Shown: piece after piece, positions 45,487 to 54,447 of the stretch
How the letters are laid out: every line of letters starts with the position of its first letter
Numbering within the stretch: position 1 is the first letter of the stretch
Origin: Paenibacillus foliorum
GTDB taxonomy: Bacteria > Bacillota > Bacilli > Paenibacillales > NBRC-103111
Assembly: GCF_013141765.1 (NCBI RefSeq)
Contig: NZ_WHOD01000066.1
Span: 1 to 64,000 of the forward strand
DNA: 64,000 bases
Direction of reading: 5' to 3'
The notes under the pieces: generated by a model
Seen by the model: the letters and a program-made list of their open reading frames with translations, nothing else
Told to the model about the DNA's origin: nothing
Databases searched by the model: none
Position numbers and translations under genes: made by a program

Positions 45487-45521
45487 TGTTATGTATTTTC
45501 CCTTCCAATAAAAGACTCGAT

Positions 45522-46025
45522 TTATTCTATTTGTAATACCCTGACTTCGTTTTCTTTGACATTATGATATACAAAATATTGATTCGGAACTAAAATGCGG
45601 ATGAAACTCCGAAGACGTTTTTCACTTAGAGTTCCAAATACATGACATATACTATATGTATATCTACCTGTTAACATGTAGTTATGAAGTTTAACGATAT
45701 CGTCCGTTATAGCAGAGTTGTCGGAGTGCTTAACTTCAATTACGGCTAAATTTGATTCCATGCTTTCTGGTTTATGTAAGATAAAATCAGGTATTCCGTT
45801 TAAAATCGAATGATCGATTTTATCCATCTCTCCATGGAGCACATAATCACTGCTGTCCTTCCACATACACCTGATTTGATGGTACAACTCATAACAGTAA
45901 ACTCTTTCTTTAAGCTTAGCGTCAGGAGCACCAAATCGTTTTATTTCCCAAAACTTTTTTGAAATTCTTCTAGTTGCATCTTGATACTTTTCAAAGAACT
46001 CAAAAAAAATGTTGTCTTGCTCCAT
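45522..46025 (-). CDS. Predicted PD-(D/E)xK nuclease-like protein
   Basis: 167 residues. The segment GIPDFILHK then NLAVIEVKHS has the spacing and residues of the restriction-endonuclease-like core (Asp in PDF, Glu-x-Lys in EVK), preceded by a helix with Asp/His residues. The C-terminus (YSICHVFG, RSFIRILVPNQYF) completes an alpha/beta fold. A DNA- or RNA-cleaving role is therefore plausible but unproven. GGGGAG ribosome binding site. A 35-residue membrane peptide gene lies 26 bp upstream in the same run. Confidence 0.6.
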   Translation of the reverse strand: MEQDNIFFEFFEKYQDATRRISKKFWEIKRFGAPDAKLKERVYCYELYHQIRCMWKDSSDYVLHGEMDKIDHSILNGIPDFILHKPESMESNLAVIEVKHSDNSAITDDIVKLHNYMLTGRYTYSICHVFGTLSEKRLRSFIRILVPNQYFVYHNVKENEVRVLQIE

Positions 46026-46051
46026 AAAGATCTCCCCAATAAAAGTATTGT

Positions 46052-46159
46052 TTATTGCCTTTTGTATTTATTGATTAGTTCAATTACCAGTGTTATTAAG
46101 CCTAGTACAATTCCCCCATACCCAACCCAATTGTGAATTAGGAAGCCAATTATTAGCAT
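46052..46159 (-). CDS. 35-residue single-pass membrane peptide
   Basis: ATG at 46159 with AAAGGA eleven bases upstream, stop at 46052. The product is one hydrophobic helix with a basic tail (GGIVLGLITLVIELI then KYKRQ). It lies between the GIY-YIG-like and PD-ExK-like genes with close spacing. The shape is that of small toxic or signalling membrane peptides. No family recognised. Confidence 0.5.
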   Translation of the reverse strand: MLIIGFLIHNWVGYGGIVLGLITLVIELINKYKRQ

Positions 46160-46237
46160 TACAAAGAATCCTTTCCTTTTAGCACCCTTCTATAAGCATA
46201 ATTCAACTCCTCAACTCCTAATGAATGTATCATAAAA

Positions 46238-46690
46238 TTATCTTTGAGTTTCAAATCCTTCGTACTTAGGGAGATACATACAATGTAAAGCAGCTTCAAT
46301 GAAATTCATTACGAAAACCCCAACCTCCGCATTCAATTCAATATCTACCCTATCGACATTGTTTTTTATCCAATTTCCAACTGAATTCTCATTTAGATTA
46401 TAAATCTTCATACTCTCATCTGATAATATTGACTTAGCTAAATTACTCTGGCTACTTGCTGGATTATAATGATGACCTATAACCCTAGCCTTACTTTTGT
46501 TTCCAGCCTTTCCGATTTTCAAGTATACGTTGTTATAATTAAATGTGTACACATACAATTTTTTCTCATTGAAGCTTAATAGATGAGGCCTACCACGATC
46601 AATAATTGTTAATTGGTTTTCACCGATACCCTTTCCTACTTGATTTAATAAATCTAATAATTTGGGCTTAACTTCTCTTAAGGAATGCAT
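46238..46690 (-). CDS. GIY-YIG-like (T5orf172-type) nuclease domain protein
   Basis: 150 residues. After an N-terminal helical segment (HSLREVKPKLLDLLNQVGKG), the sequence LYVYTFNYNNVYLKIGKAG, with RVIGHHYN and LAKSIL downstream, matches the YVY..YxKIGxT...R..HH pattern of the T5orf172/GIY-YIG superfamily. A later Glu (FIEAALH) could be the metal ligand. Probable nuclease, function unknown. A member of the uncharacterised minus-strand block. Confidence 0.6.
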   Translation of the reverse strand: MHSLREVKPKLLDLLNQVGKGIGENQLTIIDRGRPHLLSFNEKKLYVYTFNYNNVYLKIGKAGNKSKARVIGHHYNPASSQSNLAKSILSDESMKIYNLNENSVGNWIKNNVDRVDIELNAEVGVFVMNFIEAALHCMYLPKYEGFETQR

Positions 46691-46725
46691 TTTTCTATCT
46701 TTAGCTCCTCATGAATTATTTGTTT

Positions 46726-47076
46726 TTATCTAACTAATTCATCGGTCTTATTGAGCCAATGCATCAAACGAAATATAGGGTTTGTTCTTTTAAGGCCGCA
46801 AACTCTACAATCACTCTCCCAAGCAGAACCGATTAGTGCAGGGATATTATTTAATCCTATATGCTTTGCTATACAAGTTCGATGCTGTCCCCATGTAAAA
46901 GAATAGTGTCCACAACTGGAAGGGTGAATCCAAACATACTCAGTAGCTTCTTTAGACTTTATGCTTTCCACTAGTAATCGGCAGTGGTATACCGAAGACT
47001 TATTGTGAGGTCGACTTTTGACATCTTGCTTTGAATTTTCAAGAGACTTGTAGTACCCAACTTCTCTTTCGGTCAA
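46726..47076 (-). CDS. Hypothetical protein with ParB-like segment
   Basis: About 116 residues from a TTG at 47076. The frame stays open upstream to a well-placed AAAGGGAG followed at seven bases by an ATT codon at 47181, which would give 151 residues with a Cys-rich start (RCCLCFDP, CFRKLTGKC). The true start is unsettled. The segment SFTWGQHRTCIAKHIGLNNI then PALI resembles the ParB/sulfiredoxin-like DGHHR..A...LG...IP pattern, and SDCRVCGLKR near the end could bind zinc. Function not assigned. Confidence 0.5.
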   Translation of the reverse strand: MTEREVGYYKSLENSKQDVKSRPHNKSSVYHCRLLVESIKSKEATEYVWIHPSSCGHYSFTWGQHRTCIAKHIGLNNIPALIGSAWESDCRVCGLKRTNPIFRLMHWLNKTDELVR

Positions 47077-47207
47077 ATCTAAAGAACATTTTCCTGTTAG
47101 TTTACGAAAACACGAGAACTTATCCAGATTATATGCATATTTATTTTTTGTTGGATCGAAGCAGAGACAACATCGCTCAATATAGGACTCCCTTTAAAAT
47201 TGTTTTT

Positions 47208-47741
47208 TTATTCAAAATTTTCAAATTTGGGTAGCTCACTATATGAGAGCATAGACTGTGCTCTATTAAAAATGTTATGTAGAATTTGAGTATCAGTTTC
47301 TGCTTCTTCAAAAAAATCAACAATACCTAAGCGAAAAGCCTGAAAAAGCGTCTCAAATTTAATGGCGATATGTTTCATATTTGTTAAATTAATTAGATTT
47401 TGTAATTCTTCAGATTCTTTATCTCCCCATGTATAAAATATTTGAATTGCTTTCCCCTGTCTTGACATTTTAGATTCACTTCTCATTGAGTGAACTACCG
47501 CGCAACGTGCAGAGTATATGTCATCACCAGTGAGAGGAATGTTTATATGCGGAATCATATATTTATTAACCCAATTGATAAAGTCACTTCTTTGAACATC
47601 TCTTCCTATTTCTGTATTCAGTGACGCTACAATATCAATCCCACTATATAGCAAAACCAAGGAGGGTGTTATAAATTTTTTCTCAAGCGTCAGCTCGATT
47701 GAAGATATTAGCTGAAAGAGATTCTGATATACTGTCTTCAT
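47208..47741 (-). CDS. HEPN-like protein with Rx4H motif
   Basis: About 177 residues, all-helical in appearance. ATG at 47741 has GGTGGTG nine bases upstream; a GTG at 47756 also opens the frame. The segment SARCAVVHSMRSES contains Arg-x4-His, the motif that forms the RNase site of HEPN domains, placed between two long helices as in that fold. HEPN proteins are frequent toxins or effectors in defence loci. The assignment rests on this motif and helical layout only. Confidence 0.5.
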   Translation of the reverse strand: MKTVYQNLFQLISSIELTLEKKFITPSLVLLYSGIDIVASLNTEIGRDVQRSDFINWVNKYMIPHINIPLTGDDIYSARCAVVHSMRSESKMSRQGKAIQIFYTWGDKESEELQNLINLTNMKHIAIKFETLFQAFRLGIVDFFEEAETDTQILHNIFNRAQSMLSYSELPKFENFE

Positions 47742-47788
47742 TTTATGAGTCACCACCTATAAAATTATCTTTTTATCATACTATGTAA

Positions 47789-48235
47789 TTATCCAAGAAC
47801 TTCCACCATTGAAAATTGAGGATGAGATTTAGACCCATTACTTCTATTATTAATATTTTTTTGAAATACTGGATATGAAATTAGGTGGCTTTTAATGATC
47901 ATTGCCATCTTCTCTAGCATGAAATCACCATCTAAAGATATCGCAATCAATACAGTCCAGTCCTCTAATATATTAACAGGAGATGTTTTTCCTAGTGTAT
48001 TCTCAGTTGTTATTGTTTTTACTGAGTATTTAATTCCAAGAGAGTCTTCAAGATCGTATGGCCAAATTAGATTTTTAGCAGGTCTAACAGATAGTCCGAA
48101 TGATTCAAGGTAAATTTTTGCATACAATTCACCAATTGTACCTACATGGTTATCATTAACAATTATACCATTCTCCTTAAAAATTTGACGTAGTGAAGAT
48201 CTTGCTTGAGCATAAAATTGAATGGTTGGTAACAA
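47789..48235 (-). CDS. Hypothetical protein, possible nuclease-like fold
   Basis: 148 residues from a TTG at 48235 with GGGGGAA six bases upstream. The pattern GTIGELYAKIYLESFGLSV then YDLEDSLGIKYSVKTI recalls restriction-endonuclease-like proteins (Glu helix, Asp, then x-V-K), but Ser stands where the second acidic residue is expected, so any activity is doubtful. It precedes the HEPN-like gene by 47 bp. Confidence 0.45.
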   Translation of the reverse strand: MLPTIQFYAQARSSLRQIFKENGIIVNDNHVGTIGELYAKIYLESFGLSVRPAKNLIWPYDLEDSLGIKYSVKTITTENTLGKTSPVNILEDWTVLIAISLDGDFMLEKMAMIIKSHLISYPVFQKNINNRSNGSKSHPQFSMVEVLG

Positions 48236-48281
48236 AAAAATTCCCCCATAAGTCGCTTATTAAGAACCAGACCCACTGAAA

Positions 48282-48752
48282 TTAACCTTTTATCAAAAAT
48301 ACAAAGGGACTCCTATTTTTATCTATTAATGAAATAAGTAACTCTCCATTGCTTAGTCCATTCTGTTTACAATATATTTCATCTGCTAGAGCAAAGTAAT
48401 ACATTGAAAGATCGAAATCACCTTGTTCATAATTCAGAAATCCTAAATTATAATATACTTCTGTAAAATCAAGTCTCTCATGGAATTCTTCAAAACCAGG
48501 GTAGAATCTGCCTTTGTCGGGAGCCTGATACAAAAAGAATTCATAAATCCTTATTGCCTTCGCATAATATTGTTCACTTCGCATTTCAGTAGTGTATATG
48601 TATAAAATCAAAAGCAACTCATTAAATTTCTCTATGTCTTTCTTCGAGTAGATTTCAACAATTAATTTTTCCATTAATCTAAACATTTCTGACCATTGCA
48701 CTCTTATTTTCAGGAAAGCATCAGAATCAAACTTATAAAATTTGAGGGTCAA
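48282..48752 (-). CDS. TPR-like hypothetical protein
   Basis: 156 residues, TTG start at 48752 after AAGGAAC. Helical repeats of TPR type (YYNLGFLNYEQGDFDLSMYY and the preceding KAIRIYEFFLYQA). No enzyme motif. May be a scaffold or regulatory partner (RAP/TPR-like) for the genes downstream. First gene of the run 48,752 to 44,917; repeat R2 lies about 90 bp upstream, where its promoter should be. Confidence 0.55.
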   Translation of the reverse strand: MTLKFYKFDSDAFLKIRVQWSEMFRLMEKLIVEIYSKKDIEKFNELLLILYIYTTEMRSEQYYAKAIRIYEFFLYQAPDKGRFYPGFEEFHERLDFTEVYYNLGFLNYEQGDFDLSMYYFALADEIYCKQNGLSNGELLISLIDKNRSPFVFLIKG

Positions 48753-48842
48753 TTATCTCAATGTTCCTTGAGTGAAAGTTATACATAATTATCCCTTCTT
48801 AATAGCTTCATAAATTAATAACGTTCAAAACATAAAAGAACT

Positions 48843-48938
48843 GAAAATCCCTTTATTCGACATATTATTTCCATCATTATACACCGCACCATCGACAACA
48901 GCCTGTCAGCAAGCGTATGTTCGCATGAAAAAGAACCT
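48843..48938. repeat. Dispersed repeat R2 (pair of R1 at 41,329)
   Basis: Same-orientation copy of R1. Both lie a short distance upstream of minus-strand operons (hsdR and the TPR-like gene), so they may carry a shared promoter or regulatory element rather than being a simple insertion. Confidence 0.6.
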
Positions 48939-49000
48939 CCGCCGCGTGATGGGGGAGGTCGTCAATATATAATTATCATTCAACACATCTAAGAAATTTT

Positions 49001-50020
49001 TCATTTTATCATTGCCCATTCACTCAGAGCATCTTCCTTGAAATTCATTAATAGTTTACTGTCATACTTGGTTAAAAATTTTGTAACAAAATGATTAATC
49101 CTACTTTCAATATTGTGCGATAGAATAAAATTATTAAAATCATCGATAAATGCTTTGAAATACTCAAAGACATATTTGTGAAATAAACCTTGGAATTCCC
49201 GAGGCCAGTCTCCAGTTGTTTCATGACCAGTCAAAGGGTCATACATTTTGGGGATTAAGCAAATATTCCAAACCGCTTCAAACAATAATGGATTCTTTGT
49301 TTTACCAAAAACATGGGAGCATTGATAGTTAAAAATGTTTTTGTTTATGGCATATCCTGTTGCACTTTGTATATTTCTTCTCGGAGCATTATTGTTTGTT
49401 GGGTCTTGAATAATCTTATTATTGTTAAATAAGTATTCATATAATTCTAGATACAATGCTGTGTTTATGCCTTGTCGACCATATCCTCTGATTGCCAACT
49501 GTTGATTAGATACAAGTTTATTTTTCAAACTTTCCCATTGGGTATTCGCAATTGTTATATTCGCAAAAATGGTATTCTTAATTCCAAAATTATAGAAATC
49601 GGTGTTGTCAATATTGAAATGGTGTAAGAAGAGCGCATAAGAATCAATTGCAGTGGCCTCTTTCACTTTCGACGTATCGCTCTGATCAAATGTATTAGTT
49701 AACGGTGTTAAACCTATAGCCTTGGAATTACCTTCCACTAGGAAGGAAATGTATAGTTTTAATGCTTGCTTAAAGGTTGCCGTCCCTGTGCGAATAACAC
49801 CATTTATTGGAATATTATGTCTTGCTGGTAACCCATTTCTTTCATCATCCGTTGAATATTCTAACTTTGGCAACAAAGTCTTGCATTTATCAATTTCATA
49901 ATGATGGTCAATGTTTCCCTCAAATTCACAAATTCGCTGACAGTTGTAAATGCGTGATTTCACAGTCCCTGTATCGTAACCTTTATCCTCTAACCATTTC
50001 CTAAATTTTATTTCCTGCAT
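49001..50020 (-). CDS. Uncharacterised protein with HNH-like segment
   Basis: 339 residues, ATG after GAAGGTG. The N-terminal ~110 residues look helical (KFRKWLEDKGYDTGTVKSR resembles a SAM-like or phage-integrase N-terminal domain). The C-terminal part contains NYQCSHVFGKTKNPLLFEAV then WNICLIPKMYDPLTGHET, in which Cys-Ser-His, Asn and a distal His could form an HNH-type site. I do not recognise the family with confidence. It overlaps no gene; the uracil-glycosylase-like gene lies 57 bp upstream, and the two are probably transcribed together. Confidence 0.6.
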   Translation of the reverse strand: MQEIKFRKWLEDKGYDTGTVKSRIYNCQRICEFEGNIDHHYEIDKCKTLLPKLEYSTDDERNGLPARHNIPINGVIRTGTATFKQALKLYISFLVEGNSKAIGLTPLTNTFDQSDTSKVKEATAIDSYALFLHHFNIDNTDFYNFGIKNTIFANITIANTQWESLKNKLVSNQQLAIRGYGRQGINTALYLELYEYLFNNNKIIQDPTNNNAPRRNIQSATGYAINKNIFNYQCSHVFGKTKNPLLFEAVWNICLIPKMYDPLTGHETTGDWPREFQGLFHKYVFEYFKAFIDDFNNFILSHNIESRINHFVTKFLTKYDSKLLMNFKEDALSEWAMIK

Positions 50021-50077
50021 ATGGTAACACCTTCATTTCTGCTACGTTTAAAATTTAGACATTAACTGCTGCAAGCC

Positions 50078-50743
50078 CTACATTCCCACATTTTGATTAT
50101 TTACAAAGCTAATGTAATCATCCTTGTATCGCTTATAGAAATATTTTTGGATACTCGGTTGATGAGGGAATGGAAACACTCGCCGCTGGAGCAAATTATT
50201 GTTTTCAACACTGTAATGGAATTTTGACACATCAGATTGGTTATTACCTTGATATCCCCAATAGTCCCTAATTTTCTTAGAACCACTTATTATCAATGCA
50301 TTGAGTACAGGTTCGCCCAAAGTGATTACGACTGCTTCAGGAAAGCTAGCAAGCTCACTTCTCAATAACTCTATCCAATAAACAGTATGTTCTCTAATAC
50401 ATCCAGGGATAGTTGCAGGGGGAGCAACGTAGAAGCACTTTAACAGATTAGTTACATACACGTTTTCTTCAATGTCACTGCCAAGCTGTTTGGATATGGA
50501 AGATAAATAATTGTACAGGCTATTTTGTTGTTTATCTAAATTTAGTACCGTCTTGATTGTATCACGACTTTTTTCATTCTTAACGGTTGGGTCTTGCCCA
50601 ATAATTATGAGCTTAATTTTTTGACTTCCAACCTTTGATATAGGTATATAGTCTCTGCCCTTATCAATGTGGCGTGCTAATTTCTGATTTCTAAGCAAAT
50701 TTTCTCTTATATTTCGGGCCTCTTGAACGACTTTATCCATCAC
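50078..50743 (-). CDS. Uracil-DNA glycosylase superfamily protein
   Basis: 221 residues. Motif 1 IKLIIIGQDPTVKNE, VYVTNLLKCF, VVITLGEPVLNAL and the C-terminal FPFPHQPS (substrate-binding His loop) place it in the UDG superfamily, nearest to the family 4/5-like branches but without visible iron-sulfur cysteines. Base-excision enzymes of this superfamily also appear in phage-defence loci, where they act on modified phage DNA. GTG start after GGGAGG. It pairs with the HNH-like 339-residue gene, suggesting base removal followed by cleavage (inference). Left of the attL site of island C. Confidence 0.75.
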   Translation of the reverse strand: MMDKVVQEARNIRENLLRNQKLARHIDKGRDYIPISKVGSQKIKLIIIGQDPTVKNEKSRDTIKTVLNLDKQQNSLYNYLSSISKQLGSDIEENVYVTNLLKCFYVAPPATIPGCIREHTVYWIELLRSELASFPEAVVITLGEPVLNALIISGSKKIRDYWGYQGNNQSDVSKFHYSVENNNLLQRRVFPFPHQPSIQKYFYKRYKDDYISFVNNQNVGM

Positions 50744-50800
50744 CTCATATTCCTCCCAAGGTTATTAAAATATCAAGGAATTATTTATAATCCCGATATA

Positions 50801-50845
50801 TTACTACCACGCACTCCACATGTGAGGAGTAGACAGTGACAACAA
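50801..50845 (+). other. attL of island C
   Basis: CCACGCACTCCA-CATGTG-AGGAGTAGACAGTGACAAC. The left half resembles that of attL A (CGCACTCC); the right half is the P-right arm GAGTAGACAGTG. So it is B-left joined to P-right, as at 35,561. Confidence 0.75.
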
Positions 50846-51180
50846 ACATGTTTGTGTCCAAAGGAATAGTGTTTGCTCTAATTTGTAATCACTCAATGTG
50901 TTGTTTTCGGCAGGATTGAAACAATCCTTCAATTAATTTTTCGAAGGGTTGTTTAGCTTATAGAACTGGTAATAATATTGCCTTCAGCTTACTTATTCCA
51001 CATGTGAGGAGTAGACAGTGACAACAAACATGTTTGTGTCCAAAGGAATAGTGTTTGCTCTAATTTGTAATCACTCAATGTGTTGTTTTCGGCAGGATTG
51101 AAACAACCCTTCAATTAATTTTTCGAAGGGTTGTTTAGCTTATAGAACTGGTAATAATATTGCCTTCAGCTTACTTATTC
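50817..51180 (+). repeat. Two tandem 182-bp repeats edged by att cores
   Basis: 50817-50998 and 50999-51180 are in perfect phase and differ at essentially one base (ATCC against ACCC near 50,924/51,106). Each begins with the att core and P-right arm, contains the 14-bp palindrome ACAAACATGTTTGT, a long hairpin (AACAACCCTTC with GAAGGGTTGTT) and ends in TTACTTATTCC. A third core follows at 51,181 with a different right arm (GCGGAATAC), making a compact TATTCC/GGAATA dyad that looks like an empty attB. Confidence 0.9.
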
Positions 51181-51330
51181 CACATGTGCGGAATACTTGA
51201 AATAGACGAAAATAAATGATGTGATAGTATTCGCTTACTATATTCAAAATCACGTATATAAAGCTTAGATAAACAACAGAAATACAGAGCATTTTATCAT
51301 TAAAATTTAATTTATTTCCGTTCTAATATA

Positions 51331-54300
51331 TCAATTACCTACATATCCATGTGCTTTTAAAGTAATAAATTTTGATGCATAATACTTTGGATCAACTTTT
51401 TTTTGTAATAATTTATAGAAGTTTTCATCATGAGTCGAAATGATCACTTGTTTATTTAAATCTGAAGTTATCGTCCTAATCAAATCTATAAATGATAATG
51501 TATTTGTATTATCTAGATGTTGAATAGGATCATCCATAAAAATGGTATCTAGATATTCATTAGGAAATTGCAATGTTCTAGCTAGAAAAATACTTAAAGA
51601 CAAGATGTTTACTTGAGCAGAACTAAAATATAAAACTGGTGCTACTTCTTCCTTATCTTCCCCAGTCGCATATATATGCAATTCAGGTTTCGCTTTAGAT
51701 AGGTCGGGTTCAAATCTTATATTAGATAATTCTGGATGAGGGTCAATTCTATTGTAAATTTCATTAACTGATGCTAAATTAAACATCTGATTAATCTTAT
51801 TAACAATAAACCCTTTACTTATCTCATGATATTTTTTAATCTGGGTTCTCGCAAAACTCACTTTTTCTAATTTTTTTTGTAGTTCATCTAATTGCTGTTG
51901 TTTTTGAATTCTTTCTGAGTTACTTAAAATAAAATCTAAATGCTCAATGATTATTAAAACTAGCTCTAAGTCCGATTTGACTCGAGTTAATTTATTGATT
52001 ATTATCTCCTCTTCTATTTTTAAAGATGAAATCGTATCTTCATTTATTTTTAAATTACTGTGAATATTCAATTCGTATTCATCAATCATTTTTCTTATTT
52101 TATTTTTTTCATCGATTATATCGTTCAGTTCAATTAAAATCTCAGTTTTATCTTTATCAAGTAATTTAATTTTAGTTTCCAAAATACTAATATCTGTAGT
52201 AATTCGTTCCCGTTCGTCAGTTAAAGTAAGCAATTCTGCTTTCGCATTAATTAAATCCACAGATAATTTATCAAAATCTCCAATATTGTTTATATCCTCA
52301 ATCATTTTGTTAAAATTAATATAAAATGGAGTTGACTTTATTTCATTAATTTTTTGCTGTTTGATTAATAACTCATTTGAATTTTTTGATAGTTCCTCAT
52401 TTAATTTTTCAACTTTAGTCTTAACGCCATTTAATAATGCATTTTTATTCTTAATTTCCAATTCAATTTTTAGAATTGCCGATGTTAGTTCTTTTTCGGC
52501 AGCAGTTGTTTTTAAATCTAAACTTTCATCTATCTTTATATCCATATTTAATAAAGAAACTTCTATTTTACCTAGTTCTAAGTTTGAATTTTCAACTCGT
52601 TGTGAAATTTTGTTAAGGAGCAGATTATTTTTATTATTCTTATTACGTTCTTTGGTTTTATACCTATTATTCAATAATAACTTGTCTTGTATAGTGGTGA
52701 GAAATGTTTTATGTTGACCAATAAAGTCTAACTCTTTATCCCTCAGTATTTCTTTCATGATTGTTAAATCCTCTGAGATCTGTTTTAACCCCAGAATGTC
52801 ACTTACACTTTCATCAACCCTTTTCAACAAATCCACAACGCTGTCATAAGGTTGTTTACAAAGAGGGCAGTGGCACGAATTAGTCTTTTGAATATATTCT
52901 CTACCTTGTTTGAAAACTACATTTAGTTTTTCATTCAAAGCACCATAAGCATTATATTCTTTTTCCTTATCAATAATCTTATTTCTTTTCTCAGCATTAT
53001 CTAGGTATGCTTCTTTCATATATTTATGTATTTCTTTTATTTCATCAATTGTCAATTCAGACATCATTAACACTTCTGGCTTCATACTAGAATAAGAATC
53101 GAGTAATTGATTTTCCGATTCTATGTGATATATTCTATCGTTTCTTAACTGAATTATTTTCTTAATTCGAGTCAATTTTTTCTCATCCAATTTCTTTACA
53201 CCGATCAACTCATTATATTTTTCTACATTAAAAGCTAATTTTTCTTTATATTCTTTATTTATTTTATAATCATTGTCGAGGATTTTTAGATTTTTATTAA
53301 TTTCAGATACCTCTTGCTCCATCTCAGCATGTTGTATTAGTAAATTGGTTTTTTCTGTATTGTGAGTATGAAGTTGTACCTCAAGATTAGATAGATTAGT
53401 TAGCAAACTTGAATAGGTATCTTTATTATCAAGTGCAAATGTTAATTTCCCAATAATATGATTTGTTTCAATTATCTTTTTTGAGTTTTTCATTTGATTT
53501 TGTTGATGTACTTCAATTTCATTAAAATTTTTAATTACTACATTAATTACAGATGCTTTTTGATCTAATATTTTCTCGTGTTCCTTTTGTTCTGAATACA
53601 ACGGGAATATATCAATCAATCGGACTACTTTTGAATGATTGTCTATTAATGATCGTTCTTCAGTCGTAAGAGTAGTTTTTATTTCAATACATTTATTAAT
53701 GTATGGTTCTACTTGATTCCCTGACAAGTTAGCATCTATTGGTTCTAACAATTTCCCTTTAGTATTGATTTTATCAATTAATTCATTCAAATACTTTATT
53801 TTATCTGTTGTGTGTAATAAATTTATAATATCATTTTTTAAAGTATCAATTTGATTGATCAATGAACTGTTGACTTGCTCTACTTCTGAATACGTATCAC
53901 TTATTTTTTTATATAGCTCGTTTTCATTTCTGTCATCCCAAAACAAAGAAAGGGTTTCGTATCTATCCCTAGGAGACGAAAACCTTAAAAATGTATCTAT
54001 CTTGTCATGGGCCAGAATATTTGTATTAGCGAAAGAGGTTAATAAAAGTTTTTCGAAATGCTCGCTTTTGTGAATAATCTCCCCTTCATCGTAGTCTGTC
54101 TTTCTATTATAATGTCCTATTTCTTTTGTTTTCTTTTCAAGGATATTATTATGTTGATCAATAATTTTTATCTTCCCAAAAGAGTTAGGACTATCTGTGT
54201 TTTTCAAAATATTCCCTTGTTCGAAACCCGCAATATTTTTTAGATATGTATTTTTAGATATTCTATCTATTTTACCTGTAATCCCCCATTCAATTGCATC

Positions 54301-54447
54301 GAAAAATGAAGTTTTCCCAAAACCATTAGGTGCAAAAATTACGACTAAATTAGCTATTTTATTTTCGTTTATTGCAAAGTCGAAAATCTGTAGATCTCTA
54401 AAAGCTCTAAAAGCATCTATTTCAATTCTTTTAAGTTTATTGCTCAT
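51331..54447 (-). CDS. SMC/Rad50-like ATPase, LmuB-like
   Basis: 1038-residue SMC-superfamily ATPase, the DNA sensor or motor of the system. Walker A FAPNGFGKTSFFDAIEWGIT (about 38-57), two long coiled-coil arms joined at a zinc-hook CHCPLC (about residues 525-530), ABC signature region SSAQVNILSLSIFLA, Walker B TIFMDDPIQHLD and switch His in IISTHDE. All ATPase motifs are intact. The ATG overlaps the preceding gene's stop (ATGA). This layout with a small middle component and hydrolase plus protease effectors matches the Lamassu family, also described as ABC-three-component systems. Confidence 0.88.
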   Translation of the reverse strand: MSNKLKRIEIDAFRAFRDLQIFDFAINENKIANLVVIFAPNGFGKTSFFDAIEWGITGKIDRISKNTYLKNIAGFEQGNILKNTDSPNSFGKIKIIDQHNNILEKKTKEIGHYNRKTDYDEGEIIHKSEHFEKLLLTSFANTNILAHDKIDTFLRFSSPRDRYETLSLFWDDRNENELYKKISDTYSEVEQVNSSLINQIDTLKNDIINLLHTTDKIKYLNELIDKINTKGKLLEPIDANLSGNQVEPYINKCIEIKTTLTTEERSLIDNHSKVVRLIDIFPLYSEQKEHEKILDQKASVINVVIKNFNEIEVHQQNQMKNSKKIIETNHIIGKLTFALDNKDTYSSLLTNLSNLEVQLHTHNTEKTNLLIQHAEMEQEVSEINKNLKILDNDYKINKEYKEKLAFNVEKYNELIGVKKLDEKKLTRIKKIIQLRNDRIYHIESENQLLDSYSSMKPEVLMMSELTIDEIKEIHKYMKEAYLDNAEKRNKIIDKEKEYNAYGALNEKLNVVFKQGREYIQKTNSCHCPLCKQPYDSVVDLLKRVDESVSDILGLKQISEDLTIMKEILRDKELDFIGQHKTFLTTIQDKLLLNNRYKTKERNKNNKNNLLLNKISQRVENSNLELGKIEVSLLNMDIKIDESLDLKTTAAEKELTSAILKIELEIKNKNALLNGVKTKVEKLNEELSKNSNELLIKQQKINEIKSTPFYINFNKMIEDINNIGDFDKLSVDLINAKAELLTLTDERERITTDISILETKIKLLDKDKTEILIELNDIIDEKNKIRKMIDEYELNIHSNLKINEDTISSLKIEEEIIINKLTRVKSDLELVLIIIEHLDFILSNSERIQKQQQLDELQKKLEKVSFARTQIKKYHEISKGFIVNKINQMFNLASVNEIYNRIDPHPELSNIRFEPDLSKAKPELHIYATGEDKEEVAPVLYFSSAQVNILSLSIFLARTLQFPNEYLDTIFMDDPIQHLDNTNTLSFIDLIRTITSDLNKQVIISTHDENFYKLLQKKVDPKYYASKFITLKAHGYVGN

